NCBI RefSeq assembly: GCF_000013445.1 | Contig: NC_007796.1 | Coordinates: 2,268,936 to 2,332,935 of the forward strand | DNA length: 64,000 nucleotides | From: Methanospirillum hungatei JF-1 | GTDB taxonomy: Archaea; Halobacteriota; Methanomicrobia; Methanomicrobiales; Methanospirillaceae | Direction of reading: 5' to 3' | Part shown: positions 18,741 to 28,900 of the stretch, piece by piece | Layout: each line of letters opens with the position of its first letter | How positions within the stretch are numbered: position 1 is the stretch's first letter | Program-made: the position numbers and the translations under genes | Notes under the pieces: model-generated | Seen by the model: the letters and a program-made list of their open reading frames with translations, nothing else | Databases searched by the model: none | What the model was told of the DNA's origin: nothing

Positions 18741-19162
18741 GCGGCCTCATTTGGTCTGAGTCTGACATTACCACTCATCCCATTGGGGAATTCATGGTCA
18801 TTGGCAACCGTCTGGCCTGGTGATCGGGGAAGGGCGAATGCATAGTAGGGATTATCTGCATTATTTCCCTCCGCATCGGGGAGAACGCCGAGTTCGGTTA
18901 GTTTAATGAGATCTAATTTTTTTACTGCTCCCTGCTGGACTTCAAATCCTTCATCAGATAAGATGGTAAGGAATCGTGCATCTGCTTCAGATGGTATGGG
19001 TTCTGGCTCAAAGAGCTCATAGAGTGTCTCTTTGTCTATCTCCATGCCTGCCGGGATCAGATCCCGTATGTCTGAAAGGTTCTCTGTTTCGGCTGATGCT
19101 CCGGTAAAAATAAGGGATAAAACGGCAATAAATAGCCCAATAAGCAATCCTTGACATACCAA
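18737..19162 (-). pseudogene. N-terminal part of a frameshifted secreted protein
   Basis: 141 codons. It starts with a signal peptide (GLLIGLFIAVLSLIFTGASA) followed by an acidic region (ETLYELFEPEPIPSEADA) and ends N-V-R-L-R-P-N-E-A-A at a TGA. The adjoining downstream frame picks up the same protein, so a single-base deletion (or a sequencing error) is suspected. Reconstructed length is about 462 residues. An S-P-G-Q-T-V-A-N-D-H-E-F-P-N-G-M segment hints at a modified surface protein, but I recognise no family. Position: upstream of a kinase remnant and downstream of modD, all on the minus strand. Confidence 0.6.
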
Positions 19163-19284
19163 AGGATATTCCAGGTATTAAAATTTAAAAATATTATATT
19201 TGAAGGTATTGTCCCTCTGAAAAATCTCAATTTTTGAACGAAAAAGAAAAAATAGGATAAAATTAATAGAAAATAACGTGAGGC

Positions 19285-20139
19285 TTAGTATTCATCTATT
19301 GGCAGGATCTCTGCCATGATATCGGCCGGAGGAGCGAAATACATCCATGAAGTGACCAGCACATCTGCCCCTGCTTTTGCATACATTCCTGCATTCGAAT
19401 CATTAATAGCCCCGGCAGCTATCATGCAGATATTCGGATTGATGGCACGACACTTTCCTGAACATTCAGAAAAGATTTCCTGTGTACTCTTGTCCATCTG
19501 AACTGCATCCGCTCCGGATTTAGCTGCAATCAATGCCTCCTTCAGGCTATGTGCTTCTATAACGATTTTTCTCTCTTTCATCTTCTCTTTGACTGAGCGG
19601 ATAACCTCTGGCAGGCGTTCATATCCGCCGGTAAATAACAGATGTTCACGGAAGATGAGGATGGTATCAGAGAGCCCGGTCCGGTGTGGAACCCCTCCTC
19701 CTGCCATCAATGCTTTTAATGCCATTTTTTTAACAAACGGGGGGTGTTTCCGGGTCCCTGCCACTGATATTGAAGGATTTTCTTTCTTTGCTGCCATTAC
19801 CAGTTGATTTGTCCGACCTGCAATACCTGAAGCAAACTCGATCATCGCACTTCCCGTCCGCCAGATAATATGGATTGCAGAGGCCTCTCCTTTCGCTTCA
19901 ATCAGTCTGTCTCCAGGTTGTAATCTGGTACCTGATGCGACAAAATCTCCAACCTCCAGTCCTGCTTTTTTATAAAGCCGGACTGCTTCTTCAGTACAGC
20001 AGGCTATCATCTCATTTCGGGCGATCAATGCAATAGATCCTTTCTTTCCTGCGAGATCTAACAGGAAGGTTGTCATATCTCCAGCCGGTAGATCGTCTTC
20101 TATCAGTCGGTCAATATCTGCTTCAGTAAAATAAATCAT
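19285..20139 (-). CDS. modD: ModD-type pyrophosphorylase (nicotinate phosphoribosyltransferase-like)
   Basis: About 284 residues of the quinolinate phosphoribosyltransferase (NadC) fold. It matches the ModD branch better than NadC: it begins MIYFTEADIDRLIEDDLPAG, has E-F-A-S-G-I-A-G-R-T, then GTRKHPPFVKKMALKALMAG and GGVPHRTGLSDTILIF, then IEAHSLKEALIAAKSGADAV. ModD genes are found with molybdate transport genes in many microbes; the reaction is not established. The frame extends 14 codons upstream to 20181, but ATG 20137-20139 gives the canonical N-terminus. A 14-bp hairpin CCCCTTTTAAGGGG (20257-20270) lies upstream. It adds to the Mo/W theme of the fdh and moeA genes. A true nadC role cannot be excluded. 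Confidence 0.8.
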   Translation of the reverse strand: MIYFTEADIDRLIEDDLPAGDMTTFLLDLAGKKGSIALIARNEMIACCTEEAVRLYKKAGLEVGDFVASGTRLQPGDRLIEAKGEASAIHIIWRTGSAMIEFASGIAGRTNQLVMAAKKENPSISVAGTRKHPPFVKKMALKALMAGGGVPHRTGLSDTILIFREHLLFTGGYERLPEVIRSVKEKMKERKIVIEAHSLKEALIAAKSGADAVQMDKSTQEIFSECSGKCRAINPNICMIAAGAINDSNAGMYAKAGADVLVTSWMYFAPPADIMAEILPIDEY

Positions 20140-20310
20140 TCCAATTTCATTTAACTTTGGAGTTATATTACATGTATCCAATTGGATCCAGAGACCTGCC
20201 CATCTATAGGATGAAGATAAGAGATCAGAATACGCTTCTCACCTTCAGCGTTCAGACCCCTTTTAAGGGGATGACTTTTTTCTGTTGAAAATATGTAATA
20301 AATTAGTGAT

Positions 20311-21678
20311 TTAGGTATATCTGATAATTCTGCTGATGTACAACCTGACCCAGATATACCCGGTAATTCCACCAAGAATATCTCCGATAATAAGTCCCCA
20401 CCAGATGCCGTGTTCACCATAACCCAGAACAACGCCGAGCAGATATGAGGCAGATGCCATGAATACTATCTCTCTGAGCACATTGAGAAAAAGTGATGAC
20501 AATCCCCGCCCGGTTCCCTGAAAGACAGAGGATGACATAATTCCCGGAGATACAAATGGATAAAATATACACATCGTCGCAAGGAATGCTGCTATTGATG
20601 GCGCCAGATGTGCTCCCTCAGCTGAGTATGAAAATATAAACGAGATCTGATCTGCAAAAAGCCAGGTCAGAATTGCAATGATGGTAGCTATGACAATGCC
20701 TAAGAGAACAGAAAAGTTATGAATAACCGGAAACTTTTCAAAATGCCGTCCTCCAAATGCTGCACCGGTAACTGCTACAACAGAGGTGGATATTGCGACA
20801 AGAGGAATGATTGCAAACATAATAACCCGCCATCCTGCTGTATATACCGCGACAGCATCAGTATTCGCTACCATGACCAGCAGTATATTAATAAAAACAG
20901 AGAGAATTGCCATCAGAAAAAATTCACAACTGGCCGGAAGTCCGATTGCCAGAACATCTTTGATATGCCTGGTCTCATGAAGGTTCATATCTTTTGAAAA
21001 GGTAATATAAGTATCCTTTTTGATACAGAACCAGTATATCTGGACAGATGCAATGAGAACCAGCGATACTATCATACCCCAGGCCGCACCGGCAATACCC
21101 CAGTTCAGATAGTAGATGAAGATGGGATCAAGAACGATGTTGATAATGGATGCTGCTCCCATCACGTACATCGTCCGTTTGGTATCTCCTTCTCCCCTGA
21201 GAATGCCATATCCGACATTTGTGAAAAGGATCAGGATGGTCCCTGCAAATACGATATTTCCATACTCTACTGCGAGATCTACAGTATTTCCTGCGCCAAA
21301 CAGGACCATCAGTGGTCTGCTGAATGTAATTAGCACAAGAGATATGACAATCGATATCACGATGCTCAGAAGAACTGCCTGAATTGCAGTTGTATGAGCT
21401 CCATTTCTGTCCCCTGCACCGATCCTTCGGGAAATTACTGATGTAGCTCCGGCTCCAAGACCATTTGCCAGTCCGATGAGAATCATAAACAGGGGAGTGA
21501 TGAAACCAACTGCTGCCAGGGCATCTGCCCCAAGTCCGGCCACCCAGATGGCATTCACCAGGTTATAGGTGGACATGAGCAGCATGGCCACTATCATCGG
21601 AATAGAGAGTTTGATAATGGCAATTTTCGGATCACCTTTCAGAAGGGTGACTCCGGTTGTATCAGGTTGATGATCCAT
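20311..21678 (-). CDS. MATE family multidrug/organic cation exporter
   Basis: A 455-residue integral membrane protein with twelve predicted helices in two related halves. Family features include AIIKLSIPMIVAMLLMSTYN at the N-terminus, ANGLGAGATSVISRRIGAGD and GYGILRGEGDTKRTMYVMGA. The second half has GWRVIMFAIIPLVAISTSVV. MATE proteins expel organic compounds in exchange for H+ or Na+. The substrate cannot be read from sequence. It is on the same strand as an MFS exporter gene 48 bp upstream, so a two-gene export operon is possible. Confidence 0.92.
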   Translation of the reverse strand: MDHQPDTTGVTLLKGDPKIAIIKLSIPMIVAMLLMSTYNLVNAIWVAGLGADALAAVGFITPLFMILIGLANGLGAGATSVISRRIGAGDRNGAHTTAIQAVLLSIVISIVISLVLITFSRPLMVLFGAGNTVDLAVEYGNIVFAGTILILFTNVGYGILRGEGDTKRTMYVMGAASIINIVLDPIFIYYLNWGIAGAAWGMIVSLVLIASVQIYWFCIKKDTYITFSKDMNLHETRHIKDVLAIGLPASCEFFLMAILSVFINILLVMVANTDAVAVYTAGWRVIMFAIIPLVAISTSVVAVTGAAFGGRHFEKFPVIHNFSVLLGIVIATIIAILTWLFADQISFIFSYSAEGAHLAPSIAAFLATMCIFYPFVSPGIMSSSVFQGTGRGLSSLFLNVLREIVFMASASYLLGVVLGYGEHGIWWGLIIGDILGGITGYIWVRLYISRIIRYT

Positions 21679-21725
21679 GTAAGTACTTCACCATGATGAT
21701 GTGATTCGGCTTTATTCTGTCTATT

Positions 21726-23150
21726 TTAAATCCGTACTGAGTTCTCCCGGGTCTTCTTTTCTCTGACAATGACCGACAGTATGAGTGCCAGAACTGAAAG
21801 GATAAAACCCGCAGTCATTGAGAGGTGAAATCCGTGTAAAAATTTCTCCGGATCAAGATCAGAGAATGCTGAAATTCCTGTTTCTGCGCTTCCCAAGGTA
21901 AAAAATGTTGCAAACAGAGCGGTACCAAGGACACTTCCAAGGTATACTGCAGTGACCATGAGTGATGTTCCAGTACCCTCTTCTCCAGGAGGAGCATTTT
22001 CTACAACCCTGCTGGCAACCGGTCCGCCAAAACAACCCATAAAGAGACCCATAATGAGAAGGCCAAAGATAAGTGGAATAAACCCGGTTTCCGGAATGAT
22101 TATCATAAATATCCCGCTCGCTGCAATAGATAATACTGCTGCTGCTATTGCAAATGGTCTTCTGCCGATAAGATCAGACCATCTTCCCATCGGAATGCCT
22201 ATTATTGCGGTTATGAGCGGTGGAATGAGGAGAAACAGTCCGGCCATTGCCGGGTCATATGCCATCCCTGCCTGGAGGAAGAATGGAAGGAGATAGAAAA
22301 TACCCATAGATACACACCCGTAAATGAGAAATGCAAGGAGTGTTGCGGTAAAGTTCATGACTGAAAACACCCGGATATGTATCAGGAGTATGTGGCACAT
22401 CCGCTCACGAATGTAAAAGGCAATCAGACAGGCAATACTGATGCTCCCACTGAGCAGGATCTGCAGGTCAGATATCCCCAGGTGAGAAATGCGTTCAAGA
22501 CAATATACGCATGACACCATCAATCCAAAGAGAAGAATTGATCCGTACAGGTCAAATGGTTGAATTTCACGAGGAATATCGGGAGGAATGATATACATAC
22601 CAAAAGCCAGAATAAGGATGCCGACAGGGACATTCATGAGAAATGCCCAGTGCCAGGAGAAATACTGGGCAATAAATCCTCCGATTGCCGGACCGGTTGC
22701 TACCCCGACTGATACTGACATGGAAATCGCTCCAAAGGCCATCCCGTACATATCCTTTGGAAGGTAGGTGACACAGAGTAATGAGGCGGTTGCTGCAAGC
22801 ATAGCTGCTCCGATTCCTTGTAAAATCCGGGCAGCCAGAAGAATTTCGAGGTCGGGGGCAATTCCACACGCAGCAGATCCAGCAGTGAAGACACACAAAC
22901 CCAAGAGGAATATCTTCCTGATATGTCCTCGTTCGGCAATTTTTCCTATGATGAGGATTAATCCTGCCATCATCAGGAGATAGGTGATAATGACCCAGGA
23001 AGCTGTCCCGGTATCGGTGTTGAATGATTCTGAAATCTGTGGGAGAATTATTGTTACAATCGAGCCGTCAAGCCCGTCTAAAAACATTCCGACTGCAGCG
23101 GCCGTTAGAAGAAGTCTTTGGTGGAGTTGATTGGAGATGATTTGGGACAT
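21726..23150 (-). CDS. MFS drug exporter, DHA2 (EmrB/QacA) type
   Basis: 474 residues with about 14 membrane helices. Motifs typical of the DHA2 group: MFLDGLDGSIVTIILPQI at helix 1, ILLAARILQGIGAAMLAA, the SVGVATGPAIGGFIAQYFSW motif C region, and GRWSDLIGRRPFAI in the central loop. It exports lipophilic compounds driven by proton influx. The start is ATG 23148-23150. Upstream on the coding strand an AT-rich stretch (about 23215-23250) could hold its promoter. The stop is 48 bp before the MATE gene on the same strand. Confidence 0.92.
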   Translation of the reverse strand: MSQIISNQLHQRLLLTAAAVGMFLDGLDGSIVTIILPQISESFNTDTGTASWVIITYLLMMAGLILIIGKIAERGHIRKIFLLGLCVFTAGSAACGIAPDLEILLAARILQGIGAAMLAATASLLCVTYLPKDMYGMAFGAISMSVSVGVATGPAIGGFIAQYFSWHWAFLMNVPVGILILAFGMYIIPPDIPREIQPFDLYGSILLFGLMVSCVYCLERISHLGISDLQILLSGSISIACLIAFYIRERMCHILLIHIRVFSVMNFTATLLAFLIYGCVSMGIFYLLPFFLQAGMAYDPAMAGLFLLIPPLITAIIGIPMGRWSDLIGRRPFAIAAAVLSIAASGIFMIIIPETGFIPLIFGLLIMGLFMGCFGGPVASRVVENAPPGEEGTGTSLMVTAVYLGSVLGTALFATFFTLGSAETGISAFSDLDPEKFLHGFHLSMTAGFILSVLALILSVIVREKKTRENSVRI

Positions 23151-23290
23151 GGGGTAACAGATTGTGTCAGAATTCGTGATAATAGTTATGATAAAAAATT
23201 AGTCCCATTCAGGTTAATACTCCCATAAAATATCTTTATAATAAAAATCAATTTGATATTTCCTATGAGTAATTAGCATCGTGAGTAGAA

Positions 23291-23740
23291 TTACGAAATT
23301 ATTTGGCGAATAAGAGTTACGAGTTCTTTACATCCCTGTGATACATTGGTTTGTTTCTGTAGGCATATAAGTGAATCAGGTATTTGATGACAAAGAGAAA
23401 TCTCTTTCCGGCTTTTACTTGAGTAAATTATAAATGGGGTAATGTGTCCTTCAGATCTTACTATCTTATAGAAATCAATACCGTTCAATTCAGGCATATC
23501 ATAGTCTGATATTATTACATTATGAGAATATTGCTTTAGCTTTTCTAATGCCATTTTTACTGATGAAACAGTGTCAACCTGAAATCCTTCATATCGCTCA
23601 ATAAACACCTGATTTACATACAGCAGGTCTTCATCATCATCAACCAAAAGAACACGATACTTGGACTTCTGATTTTTTTCATAATTGGAACACTGAATAA
23701 TTTGTGATTGAGGTAATGGAGAATGAATAGAACTCCTCAT
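23291..23740 (-). CDS. Stand-alone response regulator receiver protein
   Basis: About 149 residues, a single receiver domain: acidic pocket VLLVDDDEDLLYV, phospho-acceptor Asp in VIISDYDMPELNG, Ser in FIIYSSKSRKEI. The conserved Lys seems replaced around CLQKQTNVSQG. There is no output domain. The frame reaches a TTG at 23788, but ATG 23738-23740 with AGGA upstream is the better start. It lies just downstream of the PAS chemoreceptor gene (23794-27651) on the same strand and may be its signalling partner, in place of or in addition to CheY. Confidence 0.87.
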   Translation of the reverse strand: MRSSIHSPLPQSQIIQCSNYEKNQKSKYRVLLVDDDEDLLYVNQVFIERYEGFQVDTVSSVKMALEKLKQYSHNVIISDYDMPELNGIDFYKIVRSEGHITPFIIYSSKSRKEISLCHQIPDSLICLQKQTNVSQGCKELVTLIRQIIS

Positions 23741-23793
23741 AATAAATCCTGGAAAATAATGGTAATCTGGTTGAATAGAATGTATCAAAAATT

Positions 23794-26700
23794 TTATACA
23801 ATAAAATATGCAACTGCTTTTGATACCTGTTCAGTTCCTGAGTTTACTTGCTGAATTACCTGCTTTAATTCATCTATTGAAGCTGCCGATTCCTCTGCGA
23901 TTCCGGCAATATCCACAGCTTCTTTGGAATTTCCTTCAAGAAGGTTGGATATCTCATTCACACTCGCAGTAACCTCTTCCACCCCGGAAGCCTGTTCCTC
24001 AGTCATCGCAGCAACCTGCTCTATATGCATGGAGATGCCATTAACTGATTCGGCTAGTTTCCCAAAGACCTTCAGTGTGTCACTCAATGCCACATTACCA
24101 TCTTTTATTGCTTCTGCAGCAGCCTCTGCAGAATTTCCGGCATTCTCTGATTTTTTCTGAAGTGAAGAGATCATTTCAGCAATGTTTTCTGCGGATGTTC
24201 TTGATTCAGTCGCCAAGGCTTTTACTTCTGCAGCAACTACCGCAAACCCTCTTCCTGCTTCACCAGCCCTTGCAGCTTCAATAGCTGCATTGAGTGCAAG
24301 AAGGTTAGTCTGATTCGCAATATCAGAAATCAGCCGGACAATTTTTCCTATTTGACCCATATCCTGCTGAATTTCTCCAATTAACCGGTTCATATCCTCT
24401 GCACTCATTGTAATGACATGCATTCCATCCTCAGCTTTCTTGGCAAGAGATGTTCCTTCCTTAGCAAGGTCATTGGCATTCCGGGAATATTCTGATACTT
24501 CTTCAGTCTTTTTAGAGACTTCAGCAACCGTAATTGTCAAATCTTCCATTGCCTTGAGTATCTGCTGAACACCAGAATTGCCCTGTTCTGCATTGGCAGA
24601 TACCTGACTGGCACTATGTGCCATCTGTCCTGCTCCCTGTGCTATCTCACCTACGTTGACATTGGCCTGATCCGCATTTAATGAGAGATTTTTCACCTGC
24701 ATGTTTATTGTTGAGATCGCTTCTGCAACCTTATCTCCAATTTCATCAAGTGCCTCTCTGAATGATATCCAGTCTCCCTTAATATTCAGTTTTTTATCAA
24801 ACCGGGCGGTAAAATTATATCCGGCAAATTCTTTTGCAATCCGCATAGCTTCCATAACCGGAATTTCTATTGATGCCTGAGTCTGATTCATCCCTTCGAT
24901 TACTTTTCGATAATCTCCCTCGTGTACTGTCTGATCCACACGAAAAGAGAGATTTCCTGCAAGAGCAGCATTTGCAATCTGTGTTGAATCGAAAACAAGC
25001 CTGGCTATTGCATCACGTGCAATATTTACTGCTTGATTTATCTTTACAAACTGCTCTTGTGCTCCAATAATCTCCCGGTCAGCATCAAGAACAGTAGACG
25101 TAAAACTTGTATTTCCATGAGATAGGGATAATATATTCTCATACAGATTGCTGATAGATTTTTCAAGATACACAACCATCTTTTTGATGGTCGTAATATC
25201 GATGTACATCATAACAATTTTGGTGACATTGTTATTGACATCAAGGATGGGGATGTAGGTATAATTCAATATTTTTGTTAATGAGCCGAGATCAACAGTA
25301 ATGGTCCCAGTTCCATATTTCTTTGAAGAAATGATTTCATTTAATGTCGATCCCTTCCGATCAATGACATTAATATCTCGCAGACTCATCTTAGTCAATT
25401 CAGACTCAGATAACTGAATAATATCCTGAAATGCCTTGTTTGATGAGAGAATTTTCCCATTTAGATCTGTTGTAATTATTCCGGCAGGACTATCATTTAC
25501 TAAAGTCTCTGATTCATGTAATTGTTCCACAAGATTTGTCCGATCCAAAAAAATCTCAATGACTTTGTGAACATTTCCCCGTGGATCCTTAATAGGTATA
25601 TAGAAGTAATCTACATGACGGATACCAACTGGGAATTGTACGACCATACTTCCCCCTTTGAGTTTCCCTGAATTTATTGCATCAGAAACACTCGGCCCAT
25701 CTCTTTGTTTGACGATGAAATCCTGTAGTTTCATTTTCAGAAGTTGCTCCGCTGAATATCCGCTTAATTTAGAGAAAGCCGGGTTTACATCGGTTATCTG
25801 TAAATCAAGATTTAAAGTAAATATTGCATACGGGTTTTCAGATACAAAAGTTTTATTCTCTTCTATGTATGTTTTCAGATCTGTTAAATCATTATATATG
25901 CACAATATTTTTTGTATCGCATTGTTTACATCCAGAACTGGTAGGTATGTATATTCCAGGACTTTAATCCGGTCACCAAAATCCACCACCATAGAACCAT
26001 ATCCCGGTTTTTTCGAAGAAAGAACATCTGAAAACATCGCCCCATCTCTGGAAATGAGCTTGAAATCGGCAAGGTTCATCGTTCGTAATGTTTCTTCTGG
26101 AATCTGGGTGAGATTCATAAAAGCCTTATTAAATTGGAGGAAATTCCCTTTGAGATCAGTGGAAATAATACTTGTGGGATTTTCTGATATAAGTGTGTCT
26201 GATTCATGCAATTGTTCCACAAGGTTTGTCCGATCCAAAAAAATCTCAATGACCTTATGAACATTTCCCCGTGGATCCTTAATAGGTATATAGAAGTAAT
26301 CTACATGACGGATACCTACTGGGAATTGTACGACCATACTTCCCCCTTTGAGTTTCCCTGAATTTATTGCATCAGAAACACTCGGCCCATCTCTTTGTTT
26401 GACGATGAAATCCTGTAGTTTCATTTTCAGAAGTTGCTCCGCTGAATATCCGCTTAATTTAGAGAAAGCCGGGTTTACATCGGTTATCTGTAAATCAAGA
26501 TTTAAAGTAAATATTGCATACGGGTTTTCAGATACAAAAGTTTTATTCTCTTCAATGTATGTTTTCAGATCTGTTAAATCATTATATATGCACAATATTT
26601 TTTGTATCGCATTATTTACATCCAGAACTGGTAGGTATGTATATTCCAGGACTTTAATCCGGTCACCAAAATCCACCAACATTGTCCCTTTTTCCGGATT

Positions 26701-27651
26701 TTTAGAGTTTAGTGCATCAGAAAATGTTGCTCCTTCCCTCGATAATAATTTAAAATCAGCAAGATTCATCGTTCGTAATTGATCCCCCGGAATTCTGGTA
26801 AGATCCAAAAAAGAGTTATTAAATTGGAGAATATTGCCATTAATATCAGTCGTAATAATGCTCGTGGGGTTTTCAGAAATCAGGGTTTCTGATTCATGAA
26901 GTTTTTCGAAAATGTCTGTCTGATCAGCGAAAATGTCGTATATCTTTATTAATTCCCCATTGGCATCAAAAACAGGAATGTAAGAATATTCCATATGTCT
27001 GATACCTGTTGGAAATTGAACGATAATTTTTCCGGATACTGTTTTTTTATTCTTAATAGCCTCTTCAACGGTTTGACCATCCCGCTTTAAGATAGTAAAA
27101 TCTGAAAGATTTTTAGAGATCCATTCTTCACGATTATATCCGGAAATCCTGGAAAATGCCGGGTTGACATCGGCAATGGTCAAATCTGGATTGAGAACTA
27201 TGAGAGCATAGGGGTTTCCATTTATCAACGCTTCGATTTCCTCTTCTAAAACATTACCGGTGTTATCAATAACTGTGGCAAGTACACATGTTTCTCCCTC
27301 ATATATCGACGTTGATAACGTTACTTTTGCAGGAAATATGTCCCCGTTCAAGCGTTTATGATCCCAGTTAAATGTAACACTGCCATTCTGACATGCTAAA
27401 AGTATCCATTTTTTTATTTCTTCGTTGCTATTTTTTCCATTTCTTTGAAACGGTGGAGAAATTATCTCGGGGCTTTTTCCAATTATCTGATCAGGGTTAT
27501 CTAAATGAAAAACGTTTAGACAAGGTTTACTACATTCAATAAAGATACCGTTTGAATTTAGAATGAATATTGCACAAGGGATCTCGTCAATAAGTCTCTG
27601 AAGTGTGGAGACATCTTGTGATCGGATCATTGAATGAGTGGTTATGGTCAT
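23794..27651 (-). CDS. Soluble multi-PAS methyl-accepting chemotaxis protein
   Basis: A 1,285-residue cytosolic chemoreceptor. Residues 1 to about 850 are tandem PAS domains (at least six), recognised by repeated I-F-L-D-R-T or [11 protein letters not shown] ends and [10 protein letters not shown] cores. A helical linker follows ([24 protein letters not shown]-like). The last 330 residues form the coiled-coil signalling domain with the hairpin tip [37 protein letters not shown] (a CheA/CheW contact). No transmembrane segments or signal peptide. Two of the PAS pairs are encoded by an almost identical 478-bp repeat (see the repeat features). It precedes a response-regulator gene. A ligand or cofactor (heme, flavin) cannot be deduced. 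Confidence 0.95.
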   Translation of the reverse strand: MTITTHSMIRSQDVSTLQRLIDEIPCAIFILNSNGIFIECSKPCLNVFHLDNPDQIIGKSPEIISPPFQRNGKNSNEEIKKWILLACQNGSVTFNWDHKRLNGDIFPAKVTLSTSIYEGETCVLATVIDNTGNVLEEEIEALINGNPYALIVLNPDLTIADVNPAFSRISGYNREEWISKNLSDFTILKRDGQTVEEAIKNKKTVSGKIIVQFPTGIRHMEYSYIPVFDANGELIKIYDIFADQTDIFEKLHESETLISENPTSIITTDINGNILQFNNSFLDLTRIPGDQLRTMNLADFKLLSREGATFSDALNSKNPEKGTMLVDFGDRIKVLEYTYLPVLDVNNAIQKILCIYNDLTDLKTYIEENKTFVSENPYAIFTLNLDLQITDVNPAFSKLSGYSAEQLLKMKLQDFIVKQRDGPSVSDAINSGKLKGGSMVVQFPVGIRHVDYFYIPIKDPRGNVHKVIEIFLDRTNLVEQLHESDTLISENPTSIISTDLKGNFLQFNKAFMNLTQIPEETLRTMNLADFKLISRDGAMFSDVLSSKKPGYGSMVVDFGDRIKVLEYTYLPVLDVNNAIQKILCIYNDLTDLKTYIEENKTFVSENPYAIFTLNLDLQITDVNPAFSKLSGYSAEQLLKMKLQDFIVKQRDGPSVSDAINSGKLKGGSMVVQFPVGIRHVDYFYIPIKDPRGNVHKVIEIFLDRTNLVEQLHESETLVNDSPAGIITTDLNGKILSSNKAFQDIIQLSESELTKMSLRDINVIDRKGSTLNEIISSKKYGTGTITVDLGSLTKILNYTYIPILDVNNNVTKIVMMYIDITTIKKMVVYLEKSISNLYENILSLSHGNTSFTSTVLDADREIIGAQEQFVKINQAVNIARDAIARLVFDSTQIANAALAGNLSFRVDQTVHEGDYRKVIEGMNQTQASIEIPVMEAMRIAKEFAGYNFTARFDKKLNIKGDWISFREALDEIGDKVAEAISTINMQVKNLSLNADQANVNVGEIAQGAGQMAHSASQVSANAEQGNSGVQQILKAMEDLTITVAEVSKKTEEVSEYSRNANDLAKEGTSLAKKAEDGMHVITMSAEDMNRLIGEIQQDMGQIGKIVRLISDIANQTNLLALNAAIEAARAGEAGRGFAVVAAEVKALATESRTSAENIAEMISSLQKKSENAGNSAEAAAEAIKDGNVALSDTLKVFGKLAESVNGISMHIEQVAAMTEEQASGVEEVTASVNEISNLLEGNSKEAVDIAGIAEESAASIDELKQVIQQVNSGTEQVSKAVAYFIV
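25511..25988 (-). repeat. Internal direct repeat in the PAS chemoreceptor, copy A
   Basis: 478 bp matching copy B (26201-26678) at an offset of 690 bp, with fewer than ten mismatches seen by eye. It encodes a PAS block containing [20 protein letters not shown] and the following PAC region. Homology continues on both sides at protein level, but the DNA is much more diverged there, so the identity tract has sharp edges. This points to recent duplication or gene conversion. Confidence 0.9.
26201..26678 (-). repeat. Internal direct repeat in the PAS chemoreceptor, copy B
   Basis: The partner of copy A (25511-25988). Mismatches cluster in the first 130 bp, while about 340 bp in the centre carry only two differences. 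The coding frame is kept, so the duplication adds whole PAS units rather than disrupting the protein. Confidence 0.9.
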
Positions 27652-27750
27652 TTCTTCAACCCTTTCTTACTTTATGTCTGATTTTTAGTCAGTCGTATGA
27701 AATATATATTCATACAGCTTATTATAGCATATCTTAATGGCGCCGCCATA

Positions 27751-27766
27751 CATATATTTATATATT
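27751..27766 (+). promoter_or_regulatory. TATA-type promoter of the IS-split HTH-PAS gene
   Basis: The run CATATATTTATATATT ends 20 bp before the ATG at 27787, which fits an archaeal TATA box for a leaderless or very short-leader mRNA. It lies in the divergent gap between this gene and the chemoreceptor. Confidence 0.55.
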
Positions 27767-27914
27767 GATTTGTTGGGTATTTATGTATGGATGAAATCCA
27801 AAAAAAGATTCTCTCTGCTCTTTCTCATACTAATAAACCACTAATGATTAAAAACATTGCAGAAATAAGTGGGATTAATCGTCATACAGTTGCAAGAAAG
27901 GGTACTGGCCTCCT

Positions 27915-28520
27915 TTAGAACTGAACATGGTAGTTTAAAAACTCACTCCAATTCCAAAGATGATCAGTAATACTTTCTAACATTGCTGGAGACTTGTGAC
28001 TACTTTTTACTTCGATAAAATTATGCACAAATTGAAAGATATTTAGCGCTGAAATGAATCTATTGAGTTTTTTTGAAAAAGAGGCAGTTTTCCTTCCAAA
28101 ACGGCTCAATCGTTGTCTGATTTTATTATTGTAGCCCTCAATGACTGAGGTAGAGATTGCTTTACTATCTGGATTTCCCATAATTTTCTCTCGAATGACA
28201 TAAACAAGTTTATTCTTCTCTTTTACTTTGATCACCTGACCATAATCCAAGCATGGCTCACAATATAATTCAGGTAAACAAATGCTATATTGGACGTTTC
28301 CATCAGTAAAAATCGATATTTTGTTTTCTGGCGTTGGAAGTTCCATTCGGTTAAAAAATCGAACTAACATATCTGCACAAGTATCAATATTTCTTTTTCC
28401 AGATTCAAATGCTAAAAATAATCCAGAATCCCTTTTAAAACAAGTATAGGACCAACAATCACCTAATTCTTCAGAGTCAGTTGTTAGGAGATTCTTGTTT
28501 TTTTTTGAACAAACTCCCAA
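27915..28520 (-). CDS. IS1-type element, second frame (InsB-like catalytic part)
   Basis: The catalytic portion of the transposase. Useful coding begins at the A9 run (K-K-N-K-N-L-L-T-T-D-S); the apparent TTG start at 28520 is only an artefact of the open frame. The second Asp is in SIFTDGNVQYSI and the Glu probably in STSVIEGYNNKIRQRLSRFG, followed by the basic R-F-G-R-K-T-A-S-F-S segment typical of IS1 transposases. It is expected to be made only as an InsAB fusion of about 320 residues by -1 frameshifting. Confidence 0.85.
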   Translation of the reverse strand: MGVCSKKNKNLLTTDSEELGDCWSYTCFKRDSGLFLAFESGKRNIDTCADMLVRFFNRMELPTPENKISIFTDGNVQYSICLPELYCEPCLDYGQVIKVKEKNKLVYVIREKIMGNPDSKAISTSVIEGYNNKIRQRLSRFGRKTASFSKKLNRFISALNIFQFVHNFIEVKSSHKSPAMLESITDHLWNWSEFLNYHVQF

Positions 28521-28900
28521 ATTTCATCCATCTCACAATCCCCCGCGGAAATGTCATGAATAAAATAATCGTTGAGTTTTTCAGCATGTTCACCGATTAA
28601 GTGATAATATCGAGATATAGTGTCGCGATGGTGTCCGGTAACTCGAGATACTCCTCGAATTGAAGTTTTTTCAGTCGAGTGTTTCGCAATTATGAGAACA
28701 GCAGTTCGTGGTAAACGAGAATCATACAGAGGAGTATTTTTAGTTTCAATAAAAAAACGTCGACAGTGATGGCAATAGTACTGTTGATTGCCTGCAGAAT
28801 TATGCCCATTTTTAGTAATATTCTTTCCATCTTCAATTTGAAAATAAGTACAATCCGGATTTTGACACGTAATCAATATAGGACCACGTTTTCCAACCAT
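28484..28900 (-). CDS. IS1-type element, first frame (InsA-like)
   Basis: 138 codons. The N-terminal zinc finger pairs C-Q-N-P-D-C with YYCHHCRRFF; an HTH follows (TSIRGVSRVTGHHRDTISRY). It ends with E-M-D-E-I-W-E-F-V-Q-K-K, holding the first catalytic Asp or Glu of the DDE core, just before a run of nine A on the coding strand (28498-28506). InsA alone is a DNA-binding repressor in bacterial IS1; whether that applies here is unknown. Slipping -1 on the A-run continues translation into the second frame. Confidence 0.85.
   Translation of the reverse strand: MVGKRGPILITCQNPDCTYFQIEDGKNITKNGHNSAGNQQYYCHHCRRFFIETKNTPLYDSRLPRTAVLIIAKHSTEKTSIRGVSRVTGHHRDTISRYYHLIGEHAEKLNDYFIHDISAGDCEMDEIWEFVQKKTRIS

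Noticed and set aside
25511-26678. CRISPR-like or satellite repeat
   Set aside because: Only two long copies within a coding frame; no short spaced repeats were seen anywhere in the window.
25658-26782. Two identical rightward frames of 144-200 codons
   Set aside because: Antisense shadows of the duplicated PAS blocks; they only reflect the DNA repeat.
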